DNA of 64,000 bases from Oceanithermus desulfurans (GCF_014201675.1 NZ_JACHEZ010000006.1:102251-166250), one strand, 5' to 3'; shown: positions 47,225 to 57,496, counted from the first letter of the stretch. The notes: generated from the sequence alone by a model not told the origin. A program made the numbers and translations.

Positions 47225-47230
47225 AGTTTA
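47225..47230 (-). promoter_or_regulatory. Leaderless-type -10 box for the M20 peptidase operon
   Basis: TAAACT (complement of 47225-47230) includes the stop codon of the HspR-like gene and lies 6 nt before the peptidase ATG. Confidence 0.45.
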
Positions 47231-47956
47231 CGCGCCCTCGCCCTCCGCCTCGGCCGCCGTCTTGCCCTCGGGGCCCTGCGCCTCGCCCACCTTGGACAAT
47301 AGCTCGAGCCGCAAGCGGCCGACTTCGGCCTCGAATCGCTCCTGCAGCGCCTCGAGCTCCTGGCGCAGGCGCATGATCTCCTCGACGCCGGCCAGGTTGA
47401 CGCCCAGTTCCTGGGTGAGCCGGCGGATCTCGCGCAGGTGTTCGATGTCGCGTTCGGAGTAGAGGCGGGTCTTGCCCGAGCTGCGCTTGGGGCGGATCAG
47501 GCCCTTGCGCTCGTAGAGGCGCAGGGTCTGGGGGTGCATGTCCACCAGCTCGGCGGCGACGGAGATGACGTAGACGGGTCGGTCGCTGGGCGCGGCCTTG
47601 GACGCTTCCTCGACCTCGCCCGGCAGCGCGGGCGGGGTCTCGATCTTGGCTGCCTCGTCCTGGAGGGCCTGCTTCAGGCGCTCGGCCTCGGCCTCGAAAC
47701 GCTTCTGCAGCGCCTCGAGCTCCTGGCGCAGGCGCATGATCTCCTCGACGCCGGCCAGGTTGACGCCCAGTTCCTGGGTGAGCCGGCGGATCTCGCGCAG
47801 GTGTTCGATGTCGCGTTCGGAGTAGAGGCGGGTCTTGCCCGAGCTGCGCTTGGGGCGGATCAGGCCCTTGCGCTCGTAGAGGCGCAGGGTCTGGGGGTGC
47901 ATGTCCACCAGCTCGGCGGCGACGGAGATGATGTAAACCGGACGATCCTTGCTCAC
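47228..47956 (-). CDS. hspR: Tandem HspR-HspR (MerR family) heat-shock repressor fusion
   Basis: A 242-residue protein made of two nearly identical HspR units. Copy 1 (about 7-83) and copy 2 (about 128-204) both carry [20 protein letters not shown], the MerR-type winged helix, then [19 protein letters not shown] and [20 protein letters not shown]. The offset is exactly 121 residues. Each unit is followed by a coiled-coil stretch; a linker (about 96-124) joins them. HspR normally is one unit of 120-150 residues and represses dnaK-type operons as a dimer. This gene encodes a possible single-chain dimer. GTG start with GGAGG; no dnaK gene nearby. Confidence 0.9.
   Translation of the reverse strand: MSKDRPVYIISVAAELVDMHPQTLRLYERKGLIRPKRSSGKTRLYSERDIEHLREIRRLTQELGVNLAGVEEIMRLRQELEALQKRFEAEAERLKQALQDEAAKIETPPALPGEVEEASKAAPSDRPVYVISVAAELVDMHPQTLRLYERKGLIRPKRSSGKTRLYSERDIEHLREIRRLTQELGVNLAGVEEIMRLRQELEALQERFEAEVGRLRLELLSKVGEAQGPEGKTAAEAEGEGA
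47342..47568 (-). repeat. Perfect direct repeat, copy 2 (3' half of hspR gene)
   Basis: I could find no difference between this 227-bp stretch and 47705-47931 on reading both base by base. The offset is 363 bp, exactly 121 codons. Outside these borders the copies differ by scattered substitutions. Confidence 0.9.
47705..47931 (-). repeat. Perfect direct repeat, copy 1 (5' half of hspR gene)
   Basis: Partner of 47342-47568, encoding the first HspR unit from the Ser-Val-Ala-Ala region to the Glu-Ala-Leu-Gln coiled coil. The perfect DNA identity implies recent duplication or ongoing gene conversion. Confidence 0.9.
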
Positions 47957-47991
47957 AGTGCGGCCTCCAGGAAGATCACCTTGACATCTCC

Positions 47992-47997
47992 ATTATA
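47992..47997 (-). promoter_or_regulatory. -10 box for the hspR-like gene
   Basis: A consensus TATAAT (complement of 47992-47997), about 36 nt before the GTG start. A CTTGACAT/ATGTCAAG-like sequence (CTTGACATC, 47980-47988) lies just downstream; no clear HAIR-type palindrome is seen. Confidence 0.5.
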
Positions 47998-48045
47998 AAC
48001 TTCCTGCGGCCCGCGACGAAACCCTTCTAGGCCTCGGTCGTTGAA

Positions 48046-48075
48046 GAATCGCCCGGCGCTGGGGCCGGGCGATTC
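48046..48075 (-). terminator. Terminator after malic enzyme
   Basis: GAATCGCCCGGC (48046-48057) and its complement (48064-48075) form a 12-bp stem with a 6-nt loop. On the minus strand TTCAAC follows, a weak T-tract. Confidence 0.7.
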
Positions 48076-48090
48076 GCGGGGAGGAAGACG

Positions 48091-49833
<1,743 letters not shown>

Positions 49834-49839
49834 GGCCCC

Positions 49840-49845
49840 ATCATA
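49840..49845 (-). promoter_or_regulatory. Leaderless-type -10 box for malic enzyme
   Basis: TATGAT (complement of 49840-49845) with a 6-nt gap to the ATG. Confidence 0.55.
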
Positions 49846-49895
49846 GGACTTTGCCTGCTCACAGATGTCCTGCTCCATTTCGCCCGCGCCGGGAG

Positions 49896-49901
49896 TAAAA
49901 T
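49896..49901 (+). promoter_or_regulatory. -10 box for mdh
   Basis: TAAAAT, followed by a short leader with the ribosome-binding site CTGGAGGT before the ATG at 49920. Confidence 0.5.
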
Positions 49902-49919
49902 CGGGTCTGGAGGTAGCCA

Positions 49920-50873
49920 ATGGCCATTACTGGACGTCCCAAAGTCAGCGTTATCGGTGCAGGACATGTCGGCTCCACCCTCGCCATGCGCATCGCCGAG
50001 GCGGCCCTGGCGGACGTGGTGCTCGTCGACATCGTCGAGGGCATGCCCCAGGGCAAGGCGCTGGACCTTTCCGAATCCAGACCGGTGGTGCTCAACGACG
50101 TTAGTATCGTCGGAACCAACGACTACGCCGACATCGCCGGGTCGGACATGGTGATCACCACCGCCGGCGTCCCCCGCAAGCCGGGGATGAGCCGCGACGA
50201 CCTGATCGAGATCAACGGCAAGATCGCGGTCACCATGGCCGAGAACATCAAGGAATACGCCCCCGACGCCTTCATCATCCAGGTCGCCAACCCGCTCGAC
50301 GCCATCACCTACGTGATCAGCGAGATCACCGGCACGCCCAAGAACAAGATCATGGGCATGGCCGGGGTGCTCGACTCTTCGCGCTACCGCTACTTCATCG
50401 CCGAGGCCCTGGGGGTGAGCGTGAAGGACGTGCAGGGCATCGTGCTGGGCGGCCACGGCGACACCATGGTGCCGCTGCCCCGCTTCACCTGGGTGGGCGG
50501 CGCGCCGCTGCCCGAGGTGATGCCCGCCGACCAGATCGAAGCGATCGTCGAGCGCACCCGCAAGGGCGGCGCCGAGATCGTGGGTCTGCTCAAGACCGGT
50601 TCGGCCTACTACGCCCCCTCGGCGGGCGCCTTCGAGATGGCCAAGGCCATCATCAAGGACGAAAAGCGCATCCTCCCGGTGGCCGCCTACCTGAACGGCG
50701 AGTACGGCATCTCGGGCCTCTTCGTGGGCGTACCCGCGGTGCTGGGCAAGGACGGCATCGAGAAGATCTGGCAGCTACCGCTCTCCGACGAAGAGCTGGC
50801 CGCCCTCAAGAACAGCGCCGACCACGTCAAGGCGCTGGTGGACAAGGTCAACGAGCTGGGCATCCTCGGTTAG
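49920..50873 (+). CDS. mdh: Malate dehydrogenase, LDH-like type
   Basis: A 317-residue NAD-dependent enzyme of the citric acid cycle. NAD site [12 protein letters not shown] (11-22), Arg in [13 protein letters not shown] (substrate and mobile loop), Asn in QVANPLDA, and the catalytic His in [13 protein letters not shown]. The Arg-containing loop PRKPGMSR, instead of the Gln of lactate dehydrogenases, supports malate specificity. It belongs to the [LDH-like] MDH group, different from the dimeric Thermus flavus-type enzyme. Divergent from malic enzyme and followed by a terminator. Confidence 0.96.
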   Translation: MAITGRPKVSVIGAGHVGSTLAMRIAEAALADVVLVDIVEGMPQGKALDLSESRPVVLNDVSIVGTNDYADIAGSDMVITTAGVPRKPGMSRDDLIEINGKIAVTMAENIKEYAPDAFIIQVANPLDAITYVISEITGTPKNKIMGMAGVLDSSRYRYFIAEALGVSVKDVQGIVLGGHGDTMVPLPRFTWVGGAPLPEVMPADQIEAIVERTRKGGAEIVGLLKTGSAYYAPSAGAFEMAKAIIKDEKRILPVAAYLNGEYGISGLFVGVPAVLGKDGIEKIWQLPLSDEELAALKNSADHVKALVDKVNELGILG

Positions 50874-50890
50874 TTCCTCGACTGGGGGGC

Positions 50891-50916
50891 GGAAGGGCGG
50901 CTCCGGCCGCCCTTCC
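50891..50916 (+). terminator. Terminator after mdh
   Basis: GGAAGGGCGG (50891-50900) and CCGCCCTTCC (50907-50916) form a 10-bp stem plus an inner C-G pair. Only a weak pyrimidine tail follows. Confidence 0.65.
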
Positions 50917-50984
50917 CTACTTCGGGCGTCGGCCCTGGAACGATCCGTATAATTTGACGCCTCCCTCGGGGTGGTCGTTAAATA

Positions 50985-51000
50985 TGTGATTTCTTTTACA
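50985..51000. promoter_or_regulatory. CRP/FNR-family-like binding site
   Basis: TGTGA-N6-TTACA, one mismatch from the CRP consensus TGTGA-N6-TCACA, extended outwards as ATATGTGA/TTACATAT. Its centre is about 60.5 bp before the predicted leaderless start of the downstream gene, close to the class I activator position of -61.5. A TTGACG and a TATAAT nearby (50947-50957) are alternative promoter parts. Confidence 0.45.
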
Positions 51001-51040
51001 TATAGCTCGTTCGTGACGATGTTCTCTGCTCGCTATTGGC

Positions 51041-51046
51041 TATGAT
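51041..51046 (+). promoter_or_regulatory. Leaderless-type -10 box for the enoyl-CoA hydratase gene
   Basis: TATGAT, a 6-nt gap and ATG at 51053. Confidence 0.55.
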
Positions 51047-51052
51047 AGCCGC

Positions 51053-51820
51053 ATGGACCCCGTGATCCACCGTACCGACGGCCACGTGCTGGAAATCGCC
51101 CTGAACCGCCCCGATCAGCTCAACGCCCTCGACGAGTCGACGCTCGAGGCCCTGAGCCGGGCGCTTGCACTCGCCGAGGACGAAGGCGTGCGCGCCGTGC
51201 TGCTGCGGGGCGAGGGCCGGGCCTTCTGCGCGGGGCAGGACCTGCGCGAAGCCGCCGCGGGCGGGCTCGACTACCAGGCGCACCTGACGCGCTACAACCG
51301 GGTCGTGCTGCAGATCCGCCGGCTCGCCAAGCCGGTGGTCGCTGCCGTGCACGGGGTGGCCGCGGGCGCGGGGATGGCGCTGGCGCTGGCCGCCGACCTG
51401 CGGGTGCTGGGACGGGAGACCCGGCTCACCACCGCGTTTGCGCGCATCGCCCTGGTGCCCGACTCGGGAATGACCTACACCCTCCCCCGCACCGTGGGCT
51501 GGGGGCGCGCCTTCGAGCTGCTGGCGCTGTCGCCCGACCTGGACGCCGAGGCGGCGCTGCGGCTCGGCCTGGCCAACCGCGTCGTCGCCGAGGACGCGGT
51601 CTTCGAAGAAGCGAGGGGGCTGGCGGCGCGGCTGGCCGCAGGGCCGACGCGGGTCTACGGCCTCATCAAGCACGCCCTCGACGAGAGCGCCCGGCTCGGG
51701 CTGGAGGAGGTGCTCGAGCTCGAGGCGCAGCTGCAAAAGCTGGCCGGCGAGGGGGCCGACCACGAGGAAGGCGTCAGGGCCTTCCTGGAAAAGCGACCCC
51801 CCCGTTTCCAGGGGCGCTAG
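51053..51820 (+). CDS. Enoyl-CoA hydratase/isomerase, PaaG-like
   Basis: A 255-residue crotonase-fold enzyme. GRAFCAGQDLRE (about 62-73) and HGVAAGAGMALALAADLRV (about 100-118) form the CoA-ester oxyanion hole. FARIALVPDSGMTYTLPRTVGWGRAFELLALSP (about 125-157) resembles PaaG, the ring-epoxyphenylacetyl-CoA isomerase, in having PDSG in place of the catalytic Glu of hydratases. A role in phenylacetate or related acyl-CoA breakdown is inferred; no other paa genes are in the window. A CRP-like site upstream suggests catabolite-type control. Confidence 0.85.
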   Translation: MDPVIHRTDGHVLEIALNRPDQLNALDESTLEALSRALALAEDEGVRAVLLRGEGRAFCAGQDLREAAAGGLDYQAHLTRYNRVVLQIRRLAKPVVAAVHGVAAGAGMALALAADLRVLGRETRLTTAFARIALVPDSGMTYTLPRTVGWGRAFELLALSPDLDAEAALRLGLANRVVAEDAVFEEARGLAARLAAGPTRVYGLIKHALDESARLGLEEVLELEAQLQKLAGEGADHEEGVRAFLEKRPPRFQGR

Positions 51821-51849
51821 CTCCTCAGCGCCGGCTCAAACGGCTGGGG

Positions 51850-51855
51850 TAGGCT
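51850..51855 (+). promoter_or_regulatory. Leaderless-type -10 box for the exported protein
   Basis: TAGGCT, 6-nt gap, ATG at 51862. Confidence 0.5.
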
Positions 51856-51861
51856 GGGGGC

Positions 51862-52332
51862 ATGAAACGGTTCGTTTGGATCTTGCTCTTCGCGGGGCTG
51901 GCGTTCGCGCAGACCGAAGCCACCAGGGCGGTCCCGGTGACCGTGCTCGGCTTCGACCTCAACGTCGTCTGGCCCACGCCCACCCTGCAGATCTTCGGCC
52001 CCGACTGCGACCGCGCCTCGGAGACCGGCTTCCAGCTGGCCCGGCAGCTGGACCCACGGGTGCCCGAGACGGTCGAGCGCTACGCCTGCTACCGGCTGAT
52101 GGTCGGTGGCGCCGACAAACAAGCGACGACGGTGAACTTCATCGCCGGCTACACCCGCCAGGGCGCGGGCTACACGCTCACCTTCGAACAGAGCGACGCC
52201 GGCGGCCGCCTCGTCCAGGTCTGGGAGAAGAAGGACGCGCCGGCGCTCGTCTACGTCTTCACCTTCCTGGACGATCGCATCGAACTGCTCGTCGGGCAGG
52301 TGCCCCTAACGACCGCCCAGACCGGCTCCTGA
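51862..52332 (+). CDS. Exported hypothetical protein
   Basis: A 156-residue protein with a signal peptide (residues 1-16, MKRFVWILLFAGLAFA). The mature part has no recognised domain. It has two cysteines (about 50 and 75) that could form a disulfide and is rich in beta-prone segments (TTVNFIAGYTRQGAGYTLTFEQ, VYVFTFLDDRIELLVG). Lies outside the cytoplasm. It overlaps the convergent globin gene by 27 bp. Confidence 0.7.
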   Translation: MKRFVWILLFAGLAFAQTEATRAVPVTVLGFDLNVVWPTPTLQIFGPDCDRASETGFQLARQLDPRVPETVERYACYRLMVGGADKQATTVNFIAGYTRQGAGYTLTFEQSDAGGRLVQVWEKKDAPALVYVFTFLDDRIELLVGQVPLTTAQTGS

Positions 52333-52881
52333 GCGAGCCAGCGTGAGGATCCGGGCCGCGCCGCGCTGCGTGGCCCCTTCGCCGTCTTCGACCCCTGCGG
52401 CGACGGCGCGCTCGTAGCTTTCCGCCATCAGGGTGGTGTCGAGGGTCAGCACCTTGCCCAGCGCTTCGAGGGCGCTGGGCAGCTCGACGGGGCGCAGCGC
52501 CACCAGCAGGTGCTCCAGCGCCAGGCTGTACACCTGACCGATCGCCGGGATCAGCGAGGAGAGGGGGACCCCGTAGCGCGCGTGCACCACCCCCACCCGC
52601 AGCCGCTTCGCGGCGTACTCCGCGTCGTAGACGCCCTCGAAGAGCTCGCGGTACCAGCCCTCGAAGCTTTCGTAGAGCCGCTCGACCCGCCCCGGCTCCC
52701 CCCAGAGGATCCGCCGGGTCTCGGGGTCCTGCCCCAGGTGGTCGTAGAAGGCCAGCGCCATCTCGTGCGCCAGCGGGTGCATGATGGGCTTGAGTTCGAG
52801 CAGGCGTTCGGCGTGCTCGGGGCCGAAACCCACGCGCCGCAAGCGCCGTTCTACCGCGTCGGATCCCGTCACCGCGCCCAT
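52306..52881 (-). CDS. Stand-alone globin-sensor-domain protein
   Basis: A 191-residue protein of the globin-coupled-sensor/protoglobin type without an output domain. The haem proximal ligand is likely His100 in RLRVGVVHARYGVPLSSLIPAIGQVY, a pattern typical of these sensors. The C-terminal 25 residues are not globin-like. It starts 1 bp after the gltB stop (TAG-G-ATG), so it is translationally coupled to glutamate synthase; a GTG three codons in has a TAGGAT 7 nt upstream and is an alternative leaderless start. It may sense O2, NO or CO in relation to nitrogen metabolism. Confidence 0.82.
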   Translation of the reverse strand: MGAVTGSDAVERRLRRVGFGPEHAERLLELKPIMHPLAHEMALAFYDHLGQDPETRRILWGEPGRVERLYESFEGWYRELFEGVYDAEYAAKRLRVGVVHARYGVPLSSLIPAIGQVYSLALEHLLVALRPVELPSALEALGKVLTLDTTLMAESYERAVAAGVEDGEGATQRGAARILTLARSGAGLGGR

Positions 52882-52882
52882 C

Positions 52883-55800
52883 CTAATCCCCGGAACCACC
52901 GTCCGCAACCACCCCTTCGGGGGCGGGCTCCAGCACCGACTCGGCGCGGACCGCCTCGAGCAGCAGGGCTTCGGTATCTCCGGGCGTCATTCCTTCGGGC
53001 AGGGTCAGCGGGGCCACCTTCCAGAAGTCGCCGCGACGCTCCTCCCAGTCTCCCAGGATGGCTCGGGCGCGGGGGCTGCCCGTGAGCTTCAGGTGCCGCT
53101 CGAGCATCGCGCGCAGCAGCTCGTCGTCCACGCCCGGGGCCAGGCGCGCGATGCCGACCAGGGTGGGGTTGTAGCGCTCGGGGAAACGGCTCTCGGGGTC
53201 GTAGACGTAGGCGACGCCCCCGGTCATGCCCGCGGCGAAGTTCTGCCCGGTCTCACCCAGGACCACGACGAGGCCGCCGGTCATGTATTCGCAGGCGTGC
53301 TCGCCCACGCCCTCCACCACCGCCCGGGCCCCGGAGTTGCGCACCGCAAAGCGCTCACCGACGCGGCCGGCCACGTAGAGGGCGCCGCCGGTCGCCCCGT
53401 AGAGTACGGTGTTGCCCGCGAGGATCTCCGGCGCCTCACGGAAGAGCGGCGGGCGCACGCTGATCAGCCCCCCGGCCATGCCCTTCGCCAGGTAGTCCTG
53501 CGCCTCGCCGACGAGCTCGAGGAAGACCCCGGGGGCCAGGAAGGCACCGAAGCTCTGCCCCGCCACCCCCTCGATGCGGGCGTGGACGGTGCCTGCGGGC
53601 AGCCCCTCCTCGCCGTGGAAGCGGGCGATCTCGCCCGACAGGCGCGCCCCCACGGCGCGCTCGCGGTTGCGCACGGCGAAGCGGGCAAAGCGCGGCTTGC
53701 GGTCCTGCAGGGCGGGGGCGAAGGTGGCGTAGAGCTGATCGTCGAGCAAGGGGCCGTCTTCCGGCCGCTCGGCGCGCCGCTCCAGGGGTTTGGGCCGCCA
53801 GGCGGGAAACGGCTCCAGGAGCGGCGTGAGGTCGACGTCGGAGGCGCGCTCCAGCGGTACCCCACGGCGCTCGAGCAGGTCGTTACGGCCCACGATCTCG
53901 TCGAGGCGGCGCACCCCCATCTCCGCCAGGATCTCGCGCACCTCCTGGGCCACGTAGATCAGGAAGCGGACCGCGTGTTCCGGGGTTCCGGGGAAGCGGC
54001 GGCGCAGGGCCTCGTTCTGGGTGGCCACCCCGACGGGGCAGGTGTTGAGGTGGCACTGGCGCGCCATCACGCAGCCCACGGCCACCAGCGCGGCGGTGCC
54101 GAAGCCGAACTCCTCGGCCCCCAGGAGCGCCGCCAGCACCACGTCGCGCCCGGTCTTGAGCCCCCCGTCCACCTGCAGTCGTACCCGGTCGCGCAGCCCG
54201 TTCTCGAGCAGGACGCGGTGGGCCTCGGCGAGGCCGAGCTCCCAGGGGCTGCCGGCGTACTTGATCGATCCCAGGGGCGAGGCGCCGGTTCCGCCGTCGG
54301 CGCCGGAGATGAGCACCCGGTCGGCGTAGCCCTTGGCCACCCCGGCGGCGATCGTGCCCACCCCCACCTCGCTGACGAGCTTGACGCCCACGCGCGCCTT
54401 CTTGTTGACGCGCTTGAGGTCGTAGATCAGCTGGGCGAGGTCCTCGATGGAGTAGATGTCGTGGTGCGGCGGGGGCGAGATCAGCGTCACCCCGGGGGTG
54501 GCCCCGCGCACGCGGGCGATCTCGCGGTTCACCTTGAAGCCGGGGATCTGCCCCCCTTCGCCGGGTTTGGAGCCCTGGGCCATCTTGATCTCGATCTCCT
54601 CGGCGCTCACCAGGTAGGCGGGGGTCACCCCGAAGCGGCCCGAGGCCACCTGCTTCACCTTGCTGTTACCCCAGTCGCCGGCGCGGGGGTGCCAGTCCGA
54701 CTGGGTCAGGTCGGGGCGGTCTTCTTTGTAGGGGTGGTAGCGCACCGGGTCTTCCCCGCCCTCGCCGGAGTTGCTCATCGCCCCGATGCGGTTCATGGCC
54801 ACGGCGAGCACCTCGTGGGCCTCGCGCGAGAGGGCGCCAAAGCTCATGGCCTGGGTGCGGAACCGCTCGAGGATCGCCTCGATGGGTTCGACCTCCTCGA
54901 GCGGCACCGGCCGTTCGGCCTTCTTCCAGGTGAGCAGGTCGCGCACCGCCGCGGGCGGGCGCTCGTTCACCGCACGGGCGTAGTTCTCGTAGCTTTCCCG
55001 CCGCTCCTCGCGCACCGCCTTGTGCAGCGACTTGAAGACCAGCGGGTTGAAGGCGTGGTACTCCCCTTGCTTGCGGAAGCGGAACTCGCCGCGGTCGGCG
55101 AGCTCGGCGGGCCCCTGGTAGGCCTCCTCATGGAAGGCCAGCACGTCGCGGGCGATGCGCTCGAGCCCCACCGCTCCGAAACGGGCCGGCGTCCCCTTGA
55201 AGTAGGTGTCCACCACGGCGGGCTCGAGGCCCAGCACCTCGAAGATCTGGGCTCCGCGGTAGCTGGCCAGGGTGGAGATGCCCATCTTCGCCAAGATTTT
55301 GCGCAGCCCCTTTTCGACGGCCTTCTGGTAGTTCACCAGCGCCTGCTCGAGCGAGATCGGCGCGCGGCCGCGGGGGTCGCGCTCCACCAGGTCGCGCACC
55401 GAGGCCAGCGCCAGGTAGGGGTAGACGAGGTCGGCGCCGTAGCCCAGCAAGACCGCGAAGTGGTGGTCCTGCCGCGCCTCGCCCGTCTCGACGACCAGCG
55501 AGACGCGCATCCGCCGGCCGAGCCGGATCAGGTGGTGGTGCACGCCGCCCACGACGAGCGGCATGGGGATCGGCGCCCACTCGGGCCCCACCCCGCGGTC
55601 GCTGAGGATCAGCACGTTGAACCCCTGCTCCACGGCCGCCTGGGCCTCCTGCAGGAGCGCGTCGAGGGCGCGTTTCATCGCTTCGGGGCCTCCGTAGGAG
55701 GGGAAGCGGGTGCGCAGGCGGTAGGGGCGGTACCAGGTGTCGTCGTGGTTGTAGATCCACTCGAGCTGGTCCCCGTGGATGATGGGCGAGTCGAACTCCA

Positions 55801-57466
55801 TCTGGTGCGCCGCCCCCTCCTGGGCCTCCAGGAAGCTCATCCGCGGCCCCACCAGGCTGCGCAGCGACATCACCATCTCCTCGCGCAGGGGGTCGATGGG
55901 CGGGTTGGTCACCTGGGCGAAGCGCTGGCGGAAGTAGCGGTAGAGCCACTGCGGCAGCGACGAGAGGAAGGGCAGCGGGGTATCGTCGCCCATCGAGCCC
56001 ACCGGCTCGCTGGCCAGCCGGCTCATCGGCGCCAGCAGGTGGGTCAGGTCTTCGCGGCTGTAGCCGAAGGCCCTCTGCAGCCGCACGAACTCCTCGCCCT
56101 TCGGCAGGTTCTGACCCTCGAAGAGCAGGTTCTTGGTCTTCGGCGGATAGGTGCGGTGCCGCCGCACCCAGACGGCGTAGGGCCGGCGGGTGGCGTAACG
56201 CTTCTTGATCTCGGCGTCGTGGTACACCCGTCCCTTCTCGGTGTCCACCGCGAAGATCTGGCCCGGGCCCAGCCGCCCCTTCTCGACGATCGCCTCCGCC
56301 TCGGCGTCGACGATGCCCGTCTCCGACCCCAGCACCACCAGACCGTCGGCCAGGCGCCAGTAGCGCAGCGGCCGCAGGCCGTTGCGGTCCAGCGAGGCGG
56401 CGGCGTAGCGGCCGTCGGAGTAGACGAGTGCGGCCGGCCCGTCCCAGGGCTCCGAAAGCGAGGCGTGGTACTCGAAGAAGGCCCGCACCTCGGGGTCCAC
56501 CTCGGCCACGTTCTCGTAGGCCTCGGGCACGAGCATCATCATCGCGTGCAGCGGATCGCGGCCGCTTTGGACCAGCAGTTCGAAGACGTTGTCGAGGATC
56601 GCCGAGTCGCTGCCCGCGGTGTCCACGACCGGTTTCAGGTCCTCGAGCGCCTCGCCCCAGTGCTGGCTGATCAGCTCGGGCTCACGGGCGAGCATCCAGT
56701 TGACGTTGCCTTGCAGGGTGTTGATCTCGCCGTTCTGGGCGAGGTAGCGGAACGGCTGGGCGAGCTGCCAGGCGGGAAAGGTGTTGGTGGAATAACGCTG
56801 GTGGAACAGGGTCAGCGCCGTCTGGTAGTAGGGGTCGGCGAGGTCGGGGTAGTAGGCGGCCAGGTCGCGCGCCAGCATCAACCCCTTGTAGACCAGGGTG
56901 CGCGAGGAAAGCGAGACCGCGTAGGCCTCGAGCCCCGCTTCGCGCCAGGCCCGCTCGATCCGCCGCCGCGCCCGGTAGAGGGCGCGTTCGTAGGTGGTGG
57001 CCGAGAAGGCACGGGGCTTGATCAGAACCGCCTGCCAGACCTCGGGCTCGGCGCTGCGGGCCACCTCGCCCAGCACCTCGGGGTTGGTGGGCACGCGGCG
57101 CCAGACCTCGTGCCCCAGACCCAGCGTCTCCAGCTCGTCCGCAACGACCTTCATGGCCCGCTCACGGGTCCCGGGGTCGCGGGGCATGAAGAACATCCCC
57201 ACTGCGATGTCGCGCGGGTTCTCGGGTGCAATGCCCTCCCGCACCAGCACGCGCTTGAACAGCGGGTAGGGGATCTGGGTTAGCAGGCCGACCCCGTCGC
57301 TGGTCAGTCCGTCGGCGGCCACCGCCCCGCGGTGCGCCATGCGCGCCAGGGCCTCGATGCCCAGCTGCAGCACCCGGTGGCTGCGCCGCCCCTGGGCGTC
57401 GGCGATGAAGCCGATACCGCAGGCGTCGTGGACCGAATTCTGGGTGGGGTCGTAACCGCTGCTCAT
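52883..57466 (-). CDS. gltB: Glutamate synthase large subunit
   Basis: A 1527-residue enzyme that makes glutamate from glutamine and 2-oxoglutarate. Ntn glutaminase domain with nucleophile Cys16 after a 15-residue propeptide (HDACGIGFIA), central domain (about 430-770), FMN-binding synthase barrel (about 800-1200; SNSGEGGEDPVRY, SGADGGTGASPLGS), 3Fe-4S cysteines in CVMARQCHLNTCPVG, and the C-terminal GXGXG beta-helix (about 1270-1500). The last residues (PEGVVADGGSGD) form an unusual acidic-Gly tail. The small subunit gltD is not adjacent. ATG with AAAGGAGA. Confidence 0.97.
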   Translation of the reverse strand: MSSGYDPTQNSVHDACGIGFIADAQGRRSHRVLQLGIEALARMAHRGAVAADGLTSDGVGLLTQIPYPLFKRVLVREGIAPENPRDIAVGMFFMPRDPGTRERAMKVVADELETLGLGHEVWRRVPTNPEVLGEVARSAEPEVWQAVLIKPRAFSATTYERALYRARRRIERAWREAGLEAYAVSLSSRTLVYKGLMLARDLAAYYPDLADPYYQTALTLFHQRYSTNTFPAWQLAQPFRYLAQNGEINTLQGNVNWMLAREPELISQHWGEALEDLKPVVDTAGSDSAILDNVFELLVQSGRDPLHAMMMLVPEAYENVAEVDPEVRAFFEYHASLSEPWDGPAALVYSDGRYAAASLDRNGLRPLRYWRLADGLVVLGSETGIVDAEAEAIVEKGRLGPGQIFAVDTEKGRVYHDAEIKKRYATRRPYAVWVRRHRTYPPKTKNLLFEGQNLPKGEEFVRLQRAFGYSREDLTHLLAPMSRLASEPVGSMGDDTPLPFLSSLPQWLYRYFRQRFAQVTNPPIDPLREEMVMSLRSLVGPRMSFLEAQEGAAHQMEFDSPIIHGDQLEWIYNHDDTWYRPYRLRTRFPSYGGPEAMKRALDALLQEAQAAVEQGFNVLILSDRGVGPEWAPIPMPLVVGGVHHHLIRLGRRMRVSLVVETGEARQDHHFAVLLGYGADLVYPYLALASVRDLVERDPRGRAPISLEQALVNYQKAVEKGLRKILAKMGISTLASYRGAQIFEVLGLEPAVVDTYFKGTPARFGAVGLERIARDVLAFHEEAYQGPAELADRGEFRFRKQGEYHAFNPLVFKSLHKAVREERRESYENYARAVNERPPAAVRDLLTWKKAERPVPLEEVEPIEAILERFRTQAMSFGALSREAHEVLAVAMNRIGAMSNSGEGGEDPVRYHPYKEDRPDLTQSDWHPRAGDWGNSKVKQVASGRFGVTPAYLVSAEEIEIKMAQGSKPGEGGQIPGFKVNREIARVRGATPGVTLISPPPHHDIYSIEDLAQLIYDLKRVNKKARVGVKLVSEVGVGTIAAGVAKGYADRVLISGADGGTGASPLGSIKYAGSPWELGLAEAHRVLLENGLRDRVRLQVDGGLKTGRDVVLAALLGAEEFGFGTAALVAVGCVMARQCHLNTCPVGVATQNEALRRRFPGTPEHAVRFLIYVAQEVREILAEMGVRRLDEIVGRNDLLERRGVPLERASDVDLTPLLEPFPAWRPKPLERRAERPEDGPLLDDQLYATFAPALQDRKPRFARFAVRNRERAVGARLSGEIARFHGEEGLPAGTVHARIEGVAGQSFGAFLAPGVFLELVGEAQDYLAKGMAGGLISVRPPLFREAPEILAGNTVLYGATGGALYVAGRVGERFAVRNSGARAVVEGVGEHACEYMTGGLVVVLGETGQNFAAGMTGGVAYVYDPESRFPERYNPTLVGIARLAPGVDDELLRAMLERHLKLTGSPRARAILGDWEERRGDFWKVAPLTLPEGMTPGDTEALLLEAVRAESVLEPAPEGVVADGGSGD

Positions 57467-57496
57467 GCGTCTCCTTTTCCCGCAGATGCGTGTTCG

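Noticed and set aside
47957..47991. Eight-codon mini-ORF (GTG ATC TTC ...) ending on the hspR start
   Set aside because: It overlaps GTGA-fashion with the real start, but the spacing to TATAAT is not the leaderless one and the real gene has its own GGAGG, so evidence is too weak.
52781..57283. A 1500-codon open frame antisense to gltB
   Set aside because: It mirrors a strongly conserved gene in a high-GC genome, has no family motifs and is rich in Gly, Ala, His and Arg; it is a compositional shadow.
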